Assembly (NCBI GenBank): GCA_002724245.1
Contig: PBOG01000170.1
Location: 1 to 64,000, forward strand
DNA length: 64,000 bases
Direction: 5' to 3'
Source of the DNA: Planctomycetaceae bacterium
GTDB lineage: Bacteria > Planctomycetota > Planctomycetia > Pirellulales > Pirellulaceae
The notes below the pieces were generated by a model that saw only the letters and a list, made by a program, of their open reading frames with translations, searched no databases and was not told where the DNA came from. Each line of letters begins with the position of its first letter. Position 1 is the first letter of the stretch. The position numbers and the translations under genes are program-made. This document shows, piece after piece, positions 1 through 8,113 of this stretch.

Positions 1-129
1 AGCGGCCGGTTTCTCTTCTGCTGGTGCGTCAGCGGCCGGTTTCTCTTCTGCTGGTGCGTCAGCGGCCGGTTTCTCTTCTGCCGGTGCGTCAGCGGCCGGT
101 TTCTCTTCTGCCGGTGCGTCAGCGGCCGG
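1..129. repeat. 30-bp tandem repeat inside a lipoprotein gene
   Basis: Four complete head-to-tail 30-bp units start at 1, 31, 61 and 91, and a partial unit follows at 121-129. The array probably continues past the window edge. Units differ only at one base (T or C), which on the minus strand is a silent CCA/CCG change in a Pro codon. Read in the minus-strand gene each unit encodes the decapeptide PAADAPAEEK. Because the unit is a multiple of three, copy-number change would alter length but not frame. Confidence 0.95.
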
Positions 130-264
130 ATCCGTTTTGGTCGTCACCGCGGGGCTGGCCGCGTCATCCTGGGCAGTTGGCTGACAACCTGAGATCAAAC
201 TGGTGACAACCATTCCCAATCCAAGCGCAGACAAGGTCAGAAAGATCGCATTCATCCGTTGCAT
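1..264 (-). CDS. Ala/Pro/Glu-repeat lipoprotein, C terminus outside the window
   Basis: The minus strand is open for 88 codons from an ATG at 264 to the window edge. The product begins with a hydrophobic signal ending in a lipobox (ISGC, Cys27), so it is probably a lipid-anchored exported protein. After the Cys comes a short spacer and then the repeated decapeptide PAADAPAEEK, which should form an extended acidic linker like those that hold a domain away from the membrane. An in-frame ATG at 282 would add six residues; 264 gives the more normal signal peptide. The gene lies 42-60 bases after the thioredoxin-like gene on the same strand and may be co-transcribed with it. The functional domain, if any, is beyond the edge, so no function is assigned. 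Confidence 0.75.
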   Translation of the reverse strand, partial: MQRMNAIFLTLSALGLGMVVTSLISGCQPTAQDDAASPAVTTKTDPAADAPAEEKPAADAPAEEKPAADAPAEEKPAADAPAEEKPAA

Positions 265-324
265 GTTAGGTTTATCCCCCATGATGACATTCGCAAATTT
301 GAATTCGGGTAAAACGAGTATCTC

Positions 325-936
325 TTACGGCTGAAGTGGCAAAACACCACTTGTGTATAGATGTGGCTCACGAACCTGCTTCAAGTTTGACTCCAATAAC
401 TCGACGAGTTGACGGTGCGGTTTCGCACGGCGGATCGTACGCGCCGGGTTCCCCTCCCATTTGACTTTGCCATCAGGTCCAATCAGATAACCAATTGGCC
501 AAGCCTTGATGCCATAATTTCGCGTATTTTGATTTGCTTTGTCCCACAACACAAACTGCGGCACTTGTTGCCGAATCACACTTTCTTTCTGTGTCTCTAA
601 CGTCTCTTGCCGTCCCTGGTTAATCTCGATGATCACCAAACCACGCGAAGCGTATTTCCGATGCCACCTGACCAGGTAGTCTCTCAAAGGAGTGCAATTT
701 TCTCAGAAATTGAACTGCAACCACACAACCTGACCCTTTAACTGACTGAGCGTGACTTTCCTGGCCGCATTGATCCAATGTGCATCACTAGACCGTAACT
801 CAGGAGGCCGTTTCCCCAACTGCGAATAATAGTACGGCCTCCTCTGCGCAGGTTCCGCCGCCAACCCATCCGTCAACAAGAAAGCGAGCCCCCAACAAAA
901 GACGACGCTGCGGAGGATTTGGTTCTTGTCTGCCAT
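325..936 (-). CDS. Thioredoxin-like (TlpA/ResA-type) exported protein, candidate selenoprotein with in-frame TGA as Sec78
   Basis: Two open stretches, 706-936 and 325-702, are in the same frame and separated only by TGA at 705-703. Joined, they give a 203-residue exported thioredoxin fold: signal peptide at about 1-29, strand VVWLQFNF, then TGA, then ENC, then a long helix, strand GLVIIEIN, and the cis-Pro region WPIGYLIGPDGKVKWEG. The TGA sits exactly where the first Cys of the CxxC redox motif belongs, giving UxxC. Family knowledge: UxxC is a recurrent redox motif of bacterial selenoproteins, and Sec insertion needs a hairpin just after the UGA; one is present (see 664-679). The start at 936 was chosen to place the signal peptide at the N terminus; ATG at 978 is an alternative. 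Alternatives are a pseudogene or a Cys-to-TGA sequence error. The thioredoxin assignment is firm; the Sec assignment is a strong inference. Confidence 0.72.
664..679 (-). promoter_or_regulatory. SECIS-like hairpin downstream of the in-frame UGA
   Basis: On the minus strand the RNA CUACCU-GGUC-AGGUGG (679 down to 664) forms a 6-bp stem with one U-G pair and a GGUC tetraloop. The loop begins 29 nucleotides after the UGA at 705-703. A GGUC apical loop is the one bound by SelB in the E. coli fdhF element, and bacterial elements lie inside the coding region shortly after the UGA. The fdhF stem also has a bulged U that is not obvious here. Stem and loop are seen directly; the function is inferred. 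Confidence 0.6.
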
Positions 937-1107
937 AGACCCAACCGCACCACGTTTCTTGTTGCTCTGAAGTTTCATTGCATTGAGGACTGAAAATGAA
1001 GCACCAAAAGTAGAAGTCACGATGTGAAATCAAACGCTCTCGGCTTGCACCAGCACGCTACACCGTCTCGCTTCATCGCCGCGAGTAGTGCCTCCTGAAA
1101 GCCGCAA

Positions 1108-3330
1108 CTAATTGTTCGCCGTTACTTTAATGTTGTCCAAAAACAGCTCCGCATCTTTGGCATTCCCGAACAACCCTGGACTGCCCGACAAATTAGGAGA
1201 TGCATCGAAAGCCTCGATGGTCCAGGCGTCGGGTTCGTCTTCATCGCGTGGCCAGACCTTGCCATACAAATGAGCCCGCTGCCCTCCCGAATCAAGTTTC
1301 TCGACGGTTGCCTTGAGCTTCATCGTGTACCATTGCCCAGGTTTCCAGGGAAACGGGATCGTTTTTGCCATACGTAACTGAGGCACCCAACTGCGAATCT
1401 GCAGGCTCTTGCTTTCGCCTTTAAGATCCATCGTGTAACCCTGGGCAATCAAGCCGATATCAGGCATCTTGTTTTTCGACAACGCACCTTTGATATCAGC
1501 CTGAATCGTATAATTCGATAGTTCTGGATGTCCAAACCAGCAACGGCTACGAGCCCCTTTGGGAATCGTCGAAATCTTCACCATCGCATTGCTGCCATCC
1601 ACCTCCCGAATCACGTGCCGATACCGCGCACCAACCCATGTCAAAGGTGGAAACTCCAGACCTTCAAAGTCAAAGTTCCATGGTAATGGCGGCACAACGC
1701 GAATTCGCGCCGAGCCACTCAATCCTGCTGCAGCGGCTTCAACGGTAGTCGCATAATGCCCCTCACCGCCGGCGGCAGTAAATACCCCATCCGAAGTCAT
1801 TTCACCGGGGCCCGTAATCTTGAACTCTGCGGCAGTCTCTTTGAGAAACTGGCCATGTCCATTGAATAAGCGGACTGTAAATTTCTGCGCATCGCCCGGT
1901 TTAAGCAGCAATTCAGCCGGAATCACTTGCAGGGTCGCCGGCTTCTCATCTTTGACCGGAGACTCTTGGGCGACCTCAGGTCTCGGCATGACACCCGGCT
2001 CCTTGGTTTTGTCCTGCAGGCAATAGAGCGCACTTGTCGTGGCGACGTAGATCTTGCCATGGGAACAAATAGGAGAAGCGTAGACCTCTTCTCCAGCAGG
2101 CAATCGTTTTCTCTTGACAACTTTTACACCACGTTTCGGGTCGGGGCGAAGGATACTCCAGCCACTTGTTCCAAAGGCGTAGATCTTGCCATCCGCGTAA
2201 AGCGGACTGGCACGCATCGTTGTCCCACCTACCGAATAAGGTCTCCGCATCACGGCCTTACCGGTCTTGATGTCAAGCACATGCAACTTGGCACGATCAT
2301 CGAAACAATAGAGCCTGTCTCCGATAGCAAGCGGGGCACATTTGCCCATCATTAACTCATCTTTGCGCCACAAGGCTCCACCTGACGTGAGATCGCCTTG
2401 GCCACTCCCATCGATCGCAACGACCGCCCCCATCGCGTTTCCAGAGATGTTCTCCTCGCTGTGCCCGGTGAAAACCAAATCACCAACCACGAGTGGCGAA
2501 ACATTCAAACCGCGCCGTGAAAAACGATATTGCCAAATCGGTTCTCCTGTTCTGGGCGCCAGCGCCCATACGGCACCATCTCCCGAACCAAAGACCAATG
2601 CGCGACGCCCCTTGAACACCGTCAAATTAGGGGCACTGTAAGTGGTATCAAAGGGGAGCAAACGGGTTCCTTTGAACCAGGCAACTTCACCAGTCCGCTT
2701 GTCGAACGCCAGAAACCGATGCGCGGGTTTGGCCATCTCGCCCCAGCCGATCACAATCGAACTGATGACAACTAAATCCTCGAAGACGATGGGAAAATTA
2801 GTACGTCCGCCATAAGTGCTGAGCAAACCAAACTTTTCGTGAAGTGGAAATCCCCAAAGTCGCTCACCGGTCTCCCCATTGAGACACTGAAAGTAACCGC
2901 AAACTCCCAGCATGTACACGTTGCCGGTTTCAGGATCTCCAACCACGGAAGACCAACCAACACGCGTATCGGGCACATCAGATAACCAAACGTTAAAACG
3001 GTTCTCCCAAATCGTCTTGCCTGTGACTGCGTCAAGGCAGACGATGCGTTCACCCTCGGTCGCAGTTTCCGGCTCTGCCCGCGCCATCACGTAAAGTCGA
3101 CCGTTCATCACGATCGGTGTGCTGCGCGTTCCCAGATCGTCACGTTTCCAACTGACATTCGTTCCGCGGCGAGGGTCCCAATCATCCGGCAGTCCCGTCT
3201 CGCGGGAAATCCCGTTGAACTCTGGACCCCTCCAATAGTTCCAATCTAACGCATCAGCAGCCGAGGCGGCAGGAAGCGTGGTGAGCAATGCAATACCGGT
3301 AAACAGCAGGTATCCAAGGTGGCGACTCAT
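1108..3330 (-). CDS. Secreted PQQ-like beta-propeller protein
   Basis: A 740-residue exported protein. The start at 3330 (MSRHLG) places a clean signal peptide ending near ASA at the N terminus; the frame is open upstream to 3504, but that extension adds an unrelated hydrophobic stretch. The first roughly 480 residues hold repeated beta-propeller blades of the PQQ-like/outer-membrane-assembly type, with recurring patterns such as CLDAVTGKTIWE, AFDKRTGEVAW and VLDIKTGKAV. A linker with an Ig-like strand pattern follows (VIPAELLLKPGDAQKF), then a C-terminal jelly-roll-like region (SNYTIQADIKG). Such proteins are common in planctomycetes; some are quinoproteins, but metal and PQQ ligands could not be confirmed, so the enzymatic role is open. 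No close operon partner: about 170 bases separate it from the thioredoxin-like gene. Confidence 0.8.
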   Translation of the reverse strand: MSRHLGYLLFTGIALLTTLPAASAADALDWNYWRGPEFNGISRETGLPDDWDPRRGTNVSWKRDDLGTRSTPIVMNGRLYVMARAEPETATEGERIVCLDAVTGKTIWENRFNVWLSDVPDTRVGWSSVVGDPETGNVYMLGVCGYFQCLNGETGERLWGFPLHEKFGLLSTYGGRTNFPIVFEDLVVISSIVIGWGEMAKPAHRFLAFDKRTGEVAWFKGTRLLPFDTTYSAPNLTVFKGRRALVFGSGDGAVWALAPRTGEPIWQYRFSRRGLNVSPLVVGDLVFTGHSEENISGNAMGAVVAIDGSGQGDLTSGGALWRKDELMMGKCAPLAIGDRLYCFDDRAKLHVLDIKTGKAVMRRPYSVGGTTMRASPLYADGKIYAFGTSGWSILRPDPKRGVKVVKRKRLPAGEEVYASPICSHGKIYVATTSALYCLQDKTKEPGVMPRPEVAQESPVKDEKPATLQVIPAELLLKPGDAQKFTVRLFNGHGQFLKETAAEFKITGPGEMTSDGVFTAAGGEGHYATTVEAAAAGLSGSARIRVVPPLPWNFDFEGLEFPPLTWVGARYRHVIREVDGSNAMVKISTIPKGARSRCWFGHPELSNYTIQADIKGALSKNKMPDIGLIAQGYTMDLKGESKSLQIRSWVPQLRMAKTIPFPWKPGQWYTMKLKATVEKLDSGGQRAHLYGKVWPRDEDEPDAWTIEAFDASPNLSGSPGLFGNAKDAELFLDNIKVTANN

Positions 3331-3525
3331 ATGTCTCATTCCGTCGGATTTGTGGCACAAGTCAACGTCGTAAGGATAAAAACCTTTCCACAGGGCCGCA
3401 AGGATCAAGGCAAGCAGCGTACCCAACCATCCCCTTCTTGCCCCTGTCGAAAACACTCTCCCAATAACCCGGCTCGCAGCGATTAGCAATAATCCCAATC
3501 GCACACGGTGCAGACAGAAAATCTC

Positions 3526-3912
3526 TCACGTCTGCGTGGAGTCAGGCGCATCAAACCATTCGTCATCTGGACAAAACTTAGGAAACACGACAATCAAAAC
3601 TCTCATTTTCCCAATGGCCCGGTGGCGTGTTCCTGGTCGAATCAAAACACACATTCCGGGCTGCACATCGATCAAGTCATCATCCAACTGCATCTGCGCA
3701 TCGGGTTCACAATCCAAAAAGAAATAGGTTTCAGTTAACCGCTTGTGATAATGTTCTCTCGCCGTCTCGGATATTTCAGTCACGTGGATCGTGCCCGGAA
3801 AATCCTCCGTATCGACAAAAGCGCGCCGAGCAGTTCCACACGGACAAGCGGTTCCAGGTAAGGAACCAAAATCCACAACTTCATAGCCGCGACTCAAAGC
3901 TGCGTCGGACAT
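3526..3912 (-). CDS. Small cupin-domain protein
   Basis: A 128-residue single-domain protein. It shows the two cupin motifs: the first around HYHKRLTETYFFL, with His and Glu positions suited to metal binding, and the second around PGMCVLIRPGTRHRAIG, with the PG turn and the final His. No signal peptide or membrane segment is seen, so it should be cytoplasmic. An N-terminal CPCGTARRAF segment has two close Cys residues. Cupins of this size bind small ligands or act as isomerases or oxygenases; the substrate cannot be told. It lies upstream of the beta-propeller gene on the same strand with a spacer of about 190 bases, so coupling is doubtful. Confidence 0.8.
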   Translation of the reverse strand: MSDAALSRGYEVVDFGSLPGTACPCGTARRAFVDTEDFPGTIHVTEISETAREHYHKRLTETYFFLDCEPDAQMQLDDDLIDVQPGMCVLIRPGTRHRAIGKMRVLIVVFPKFCPDDEWFDAPDSTQT

Positions 3913-4644
3913 GAATCATTGTCCATCATGGCGGATGTAAATGTCTGGTTAGTCGCCCCATCTTATCAGACCGCGCAGAGAGAGTCGACTTGCCCAACGG
4001 ACGATGCTCCAGGATCTGGAACGTCTCGCGGGAGCTCTAAACCGCACTCTTACGGTACAGCCAGGGCCAGCTTGCCTGACAGGCAGCCAATCAGGATTCC
4101 AGCATGCGTCGACGCTGACCTGCCAGCGTTGGCCAACCCCGCTCCTCGGTCAGGCAAAGCCGCTGCACCAGGGAACCCGATCAAGCTGCCACGCCCTGGC
4201 TCCGCGAGGTGTTTTCGCCCCTACAACCGATAAAGTTTTACTATCTTCGGCGTTCGGAAAATATTATCCATTTATCGCCGTAAACCACTTGGAAAAAAAT
4301 ACTTACGAAAACTAAAGGGGGCTCAAAAATCCGGTCGATGCTCAAATTGTCAATATGGTTACAAACGCTTCTCCCCGCACAGCCATCACGCTTTACTGGC
4401 CACACGCGGGCCCGCTGGAGCAACTTTTTGTTTCCATTACCCAAGAAACCAGACTCAGTCTGACCCAACCCACCTCACACTGCTCGAACTCCACCAATCT
4501 GTCCCGACCCCCCGAACTTTCAAACCGCCGTCCCGCCCCAGGGCGCGATCCCGCGGAAGAATCGGACTCGGAACGTGGCAGGGTGAATACCAGCGGTCGC
4601 GGGATAACTGGCGAGAGTATTTCACGCACAGGAGAAATAGGCCC
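3913..4644. other. Intergenic region without a supported gene
   Basis: About 730 bases between a leftward cupin gene and a rightward Lys-rich gene. Several open frames cross it, but their translations are low-complexity or composition-biased and none has a convincing start. The right end must carry the promoter of the gene at 4645, whose ribosome binding site AGGAG lies near 4629-4633. Confidence 0.5.
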
Positions 4645-5268
4645 ATGAAATGGACCACACTCATTGGATCTCTGGTCATCGGTATCGCACTTAGCTCATC
4701 AAGCCAAGGCGCTGGCCTGCTCGACCGAATCCTGCATAGTAAGAACTGTGGATGCGAAACCAAGCCCGTCCAGAAATCCAAACCAGAGCCCAAGTGTGGC
4801 GCTGAGAAAACAAAAACAAAACACAAGCCGAAATGCGGCACACCAAAACAGAAGCACACTGCGAAACCAAAATCAAAGGGCAAAGGCGGGAACCTGTTGC
4901 AGGACTTGGCGAATCACCTCAACCTCAACGGACATCTCAGTCTCGGTCACCGATCCAAATCGAAATCGACACCCAAAACAAAAGCCCCTTCTCCCAAACA
5001 GAAACACGTCGCAAAACCCAAACCCAAATGTGGTGCGAGCAAGCAAAAACACGTCGCAAAACCTAAATCGAAACCCAAGTGTGGCGTCGCCAAACACAAA
5101 CGTCTTGCTTTACCACGGTTAAAAAGCAACGGTCGTGCTGCTGACGCTCCCAGTCAACCCGCGGCAACCGGAGCTCGCATTAGCCCGATACCACCAGCAC
5201 CCATCGTTGATCCTTCCGCATTCCTGCATCGCAGTGGTCACGTTACGAAAGCCAGCTTTTCTGAATAA
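4645..5268 (+). CDS. Lys/Cys-rich repetitive secreted protein
   Basis: A 207-residue protein with a signal peptide (hydrophobic segment at about 5-20, cleavage near SQGA). The mature chain is extremely basic. It begins with LLDRIL and a CGC pair (Cys35, Cys37), then carries four PKCG modules set in Lys/His-rich repeats of the kind KQKHVAKPK. A short more regular segment (LLQDLANHLNLNGHL) separates two repeat blocks. The C terminus is Pro/Ala-rich. The six Cys residues could bind metal or form disulfides, and the Lys tract suggests binding to acidic polymers such as nucleic acid or surface polysaccharide; this is inference. No enzyme domain is visible. A good AGGAG site precedes the ATG, and a strong hairpin follows the stop, so it is probably monocistronic. 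Confidence 0.8.
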   Translation: MKWTTLIGSLVIGIALSSSSQGAGLLDRILHSKNCGCETKPVQKSKPEPKCGAEKTKTKHKPKCGTPKQKHTAKPKSKGKGGNLLQDLANHLNLNGHLSLGHRSKSKSTPKTKAPSPKQKHVAKPKPKCGASKQKHVAKPKSKPKCGVAKHKRLALPRLKSNGRAADAPSQPAATGARISPIPPAPIVDPSAFLHRSGHVTKASFSE

Positions 5269-5300
5269 CCTCCACGTTGTGGATGGCAACGCATTTCCTT

Positions 5301-5331
5301 CACCTGCCTGGATTTCCTCTCCAGGCAGGTG
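5301..5331 (+). terminator. Hairpin terminator after the Lys-rich gene
   Basis: A perfect 12-bp stem (5301-5312 with 5320-5331) encloses a 7-base loop, 32 bases past the stop codon at 5268. The downstream stretch TTGCTTTGC is only weakly T-rich, so termination may be partial or factor-aided. Confidence 0.6.
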
Positions 5332-5504
5332 TTGCTTTGCGCGTGCGTGAGCAACCTGGTGGCCGGTGGCTGGAAAATCGCGCGTCGCCGGAAGTCCTGC
5401 GGGAGCTTTCAGCCCCCGTAGCGATCTGTGACATGACAGTCTGCCCTGCCGGCAGCCTGCACGTTGTCCTAGAATAGGGGATCTCCGATCTCCAGGAGTC
5501 GGTT

Positions 5505-6863
5505 GTGAACACGTCCGACGACGCACGCCCGCCAAAACCCGAATCTGCGCCCCCCTCGCTTTACCAACAGGCAGCAGACAAGGTGCGCACCTTTCCACAA
5601 GTAGCTGGCGTCTACCTGATGAAAGACGCGGCCGGCCGTGTGATCTATGTCGGCAAAGCGAAAAACCTGCGTTCGCGGGCAAGTAGTTATTTTCTCAAAG
5701 CAGCGGCGGATGAGAGGCGCACCGCCAATTGGGTTCACGAAATCTGTGACGCCGATTATGTGGAATGTGAAAGTGAAGTCGACGCTTTACTGATGGAATC
5801 ACGTCTGATTAAAGACATCCAGCCCAAACACAACAAGGAACTCAAAGACGACAAGACTTTTCCCTATCTAATGGTCACGACCCACGAAGACTTCCCGCGC
5901 ATCGAAGTGACACGTGAACCGAGACAAAGCGGCGCAAAGCTATACGGCCCATTTGCCAATGCAGGAGCGTTGCGAGGTGCTGTGCAGATTCTCCAGAAGA
6001 TATTCAAGTTTCGCACCTGCAGCCTTGACATTGATGAACACGACGAACGTTGGAAGTGGTTTCGCCCCTGCCTGCTGGCCAGTATCCACCAATGCACCGC
6101 GCCGTGTAACTTTCAAATCAACAAGAAAGATTACCGGCGAGATATACGTCGACTGCAGATGTTTCTAGACGGCAAACGAACTTCCCTGCTGCGACAAATG
6201 CAACGTGAAATGCAGGACGCTTCCAAAGCATTGAACTACGAAAAGGCTGCACAGATTCGCGACGAAATCCACATGCTGGAAACTCTCAACGAACGCGGCA
6301 AACTCGACACACACGTTCAACCAGAAGTGTTCTACATCGATCCCAAGAAAGGCCTGACCGGACTGCGCAAGGTACTCCACCTGCCGGCCACACCTCGCAC
6401 GATCGAGGGTATTGACATCGCACACCTGGGTGGTGGCCAAACGGTAGCCAGCCTGGTCCAGTTTCTGGATGGACTACCTTTCAAACCTGGATACCGCCGG
6501 TACAAGATTCGATCCGTTCAAGGCGTCGACGACTACCGTAGTATTCACGAAGTTGTTTCGCGGCGCTTTCGACAAACCGAGGATGATGCTGTTTCATTAC
6601 CCGACGTACTGTTAATCGACGGTGGGCGCGGGCAATTACAAGCAGCCGCAGCCGCATTTCGGGACCAACAACGCACCCCACCGGCCTTACTTTCACTGGC
6701 CAAACGGAACGAAGAAGTATTCACGCCTGACAACGACCAGCCTCTGAGGTTGAGCCGGCACTCTTTTGCGCTGCGATTGCTGCAATACGTCCGCGACGAA
6801 GCGCATCGTTTTGCCCAGCATTACCACCACATTCTGCGCCGTAAGGCAACACTAGGCGACTGA
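5505..6863 (+). CDS. uvrC: Excinuclease ABC subunit C-like protein lacking the C-terminal HhH domain
   Basis: A 452-residue UvrC-like protein for nucleotide excision repair, making the dual incisions with UvrB. The GIY-YIG nuclease is at about 25-110 (GVYLMKD, IYVGKAKNLRSR), a Cys-rich stretch around CLLASIHQCTAPC follows, then the UvrB-binding UVR helix pair (ALNYEKAAQIRDEIHMLE), and the RNase H-like 3-prime nuclease half (GIDIAHLGGGQ, LLIDGGRGQL). The chain stops just after the motif YVRDEAHRFAQHYHHILRRK. Typical UvrC of about 600 residues continues with a tandem helix-hairpin-helix DNA-binding domain, absent here. The start is GTG 5505, supported by AGGAG at 5494-5498 with six bases spacing. 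Whether the short form is normal for the lineage or a truncation cannot be told from one sequence. Confidence 0.9.
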   Translation: MNTSDDARPPKPESAPPSLYQQAADKVRTFPQVAGVYLMKDAAGRVIYVGKAKNLRSRASSYFLKAAADERRTANWVHEICDADYVECESEVDALLMESRLIKDIQPKHNKELKDDKTFPYLMVTTHEDFPRIEVTREPRQSGAKLYGPFANAGALRGAVQILQKIFKFRTCSLDIDEHDERWKWFRPCLLASIHQCTAPCNFQINKKDYRRDIRRLQMFLDGKRTSLLRQMQREMQDASKALNYEKAAQIRDEIHMLETLNERGKLDTHVQPEVFYIDPKKGLTGLRKVLHLPATPRTIEGIDIAHLGGGQTVASLVQFLDGLPFKPGYRRYKIRSVQGVDDYRSIHEVVSRRFRQTEDDAVSLPDVLLIDGGRGQLQAAAAAFRDQQRTPPALLSLAKRNEEVFTPDNDQPLRLSRHSFALRLLQYVRDEAHRFAQHYHHILRRKATLGD

Positions 6864-7099
6864 CTGCTCGGCGTTTGCCAACCACTCTCCTGGCAAACGC
6901 ACACCACCGCGTCTGCTGCGCCACAGCGATCAGTGCAGAGGTGGGACCAAACCCGGGCACTGCCCACAGGTAGTCCGCGCGCCATCAACACCCGGTCACC
7001 ACGGTGCGACGTGGCAGCAAAAAGTCCGGCCAGCCCTCCAAATGTGTACATCCGTATAGCACTTGCCCAGACAGACGACAAACTTAGAATCCCATTTAT

Positions 7100-7158
7100 G
7101 TGGGTTTTTAACCCTTAAAAGCTTTTGACAATAATTATTTGTGGGTTTACAACCCACA
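7100..7158 (+). promoter_or_regulatory. Promoter with two palindromic operators upstream of the MraZ-like gene
   Basis: Two palindromes share the form GGGTT-N3-AACCC: 7102-7114, and 7140-7158 where the arms extend to TGTGGGTT/AACCCACA. Their centres are 41 bp apart, close to four helical turns. A sigma70-like promoter lies between and under them: TTGACA at 7125-7130, 17 bases, then TACAAC at 7148-7153, inside the second palindrome. Known MraZ proteins bind repeated GTGGG-type boxes upstream of their own gene, and both palindromes contain GTGGGTT, so autoregulation of the gene at 7222 is likely. Confidence 0.7.
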
Positions 7159-7221
7159 TTGCAATGGATTTACATTTCCTACAGCGGGAGGCTGTGATTC
7201 TGGGACTACGTGTAGCTAAAT

Positions 7222-7698
7222 ATGACCGACCTGCTGCTAGGCGAACATCGCAGAACCCTCGACACGCGTTATCGTCTGGCGCTCCCCAAAGACCTCTGTC
7301 GAACACTGGCACAACCAGGGGACAGCCTGATTCTCGCCAAAGAGCGCCCCGGCACGCTCAGCCTCTGGAACGGTCAAAAATGGCAGCGGCGCATCGATCA
7401 GGGCATTTCACTGGTTCAAGAAAAACTACAAGCAGGTCGCATGGCCGGACGACTGGAAGAAGTACAACGGCTCGGACGGTTACTCTCCACGCGCCATACC
7501 AGCGTCCAATTAACAGATCGCGAACGACTGCTCATCCCCGAAGGTTTTCGGCAATTTCTGGCAGTCGAGCCAGGAGAACAAGTCCTCATACTGGGGGCGG
7601 CACTCTGCGTCGAAATCTGGTGCCCCACCACGTGGATCAAGTACCTCGAGGATCATATGAGCCAGTTTTCAGAGCTATTTACCAACCTCTCGTCGTAA
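7222..7698 (+). CDS. mraZ: MraZ-like transcriptional regulator
   Basis: A 158-residue protein of normal MraZ length, with two SpoVT/AbrB-like halves: HRRTLDTRYRLALPKDLCR near 9-28 and LTDRERLLIPEGFRQFL near 93-109. Both keep the Asp and Arg frame of the family signature, but the Gly of DxxGR is replaced. MraZ forms oligomeric rings that bind GTGGG boxes and usually represses the division/cell-wall (dcw) cluster it heads. Here no mraW, ftsI or mur genes follow; the next gene is a 2-oxoacid dehydrogenase 415 bases away. So the target set in this organism must differ or be elsewhere. Palindromic GTGGGTT operators overlap its promoter. The leader also has a small hairpin with loop GGGAG (7181-7195) that could hold a weak ribosome binding site. 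Confidence 0.82.
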   Translation: MTDLLLGEHRRTLDTRYRLALPKDLCRTLAQPGDSLILAKERPGTLSLWNGQKWQRRIDQGISLVQEKLQAGRMAGRLEEVQRLGRLLSTRHTSVQLTDRERLLIPEGFRQFLAVEPGEQVLILGAALCVEIWCPTTWIKYLEDHMSQFSELFTNLSS

Positions 7699-8113
7699 AT
7701 CAAAGCAACCAACACACCCGTTTCTACCTATCTTACCCCCTCGCAGAACCTGTCAGGATGTAGACCACCCTTGTTCACCGCGCCGGCTCGTCTGCCGGAG
7801 CACTCCGTGACACGCAGGATCGGTCATTGCAAAAACACGATACGCCCGGCGGAATATAGGGCCCCCCAGGCTCCCAATGTGCGCTTTTGGTGGAAAAGCA
7901 AGTCACCCCACGGAATAGCACATCAGTGGCAGCCCAGGAAGCCTTCCCCGGGCGTATCATTTTTGCCTTCTCAAACCGCTGTCGAGCGTCTGCTGGCCAC
8001 ATGGCTTGAGTGCTCAAAAGCGTCCGTAATTTGCCACCAATTTGGCTTGTCCCACCCCCGCGTTTTGCGTACTCTGTGAGCGCTTTAGGGTCCAGGGACG
8101 GACCTCTACAGAC
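7699..8113. other. Intergenic region without a supported gene
   Basis: About 415 bases. Frames on both strands are open, but the translations are Arg/Ser/Pro-rich and lack domain features. The region presumably carries the promoter for the dehydrogenase genes; no clear -35/-10 pair stood out. Confidence 0.45.

Noticed and set aside
24-206. Plus-strand frame of Arg/Pro/Val repeats
   Set aside because: It is the complement of the lipoprotein repeat array, which has a signal peptide and lipobox on the minus strand.
325-936. Plain pseudogene reading of the thioredoxin-like gene
   Set aside because: Not excluded, but less likely: there is a single stop exactly at the redox Cys, no other damage, and a hairpin with a SelB-type loop.
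3919-4233. Plus-strand open frame in the gap
   Set aside because: Ser/Pro/Arg-biased translation without domain, and no ribosome binding site.
7125-7763. Long plus-strand frame over the MraZ-like gene
   Set aside because: Out of frame with the recognised family; Arg/Thr/Ser-rich shadow.
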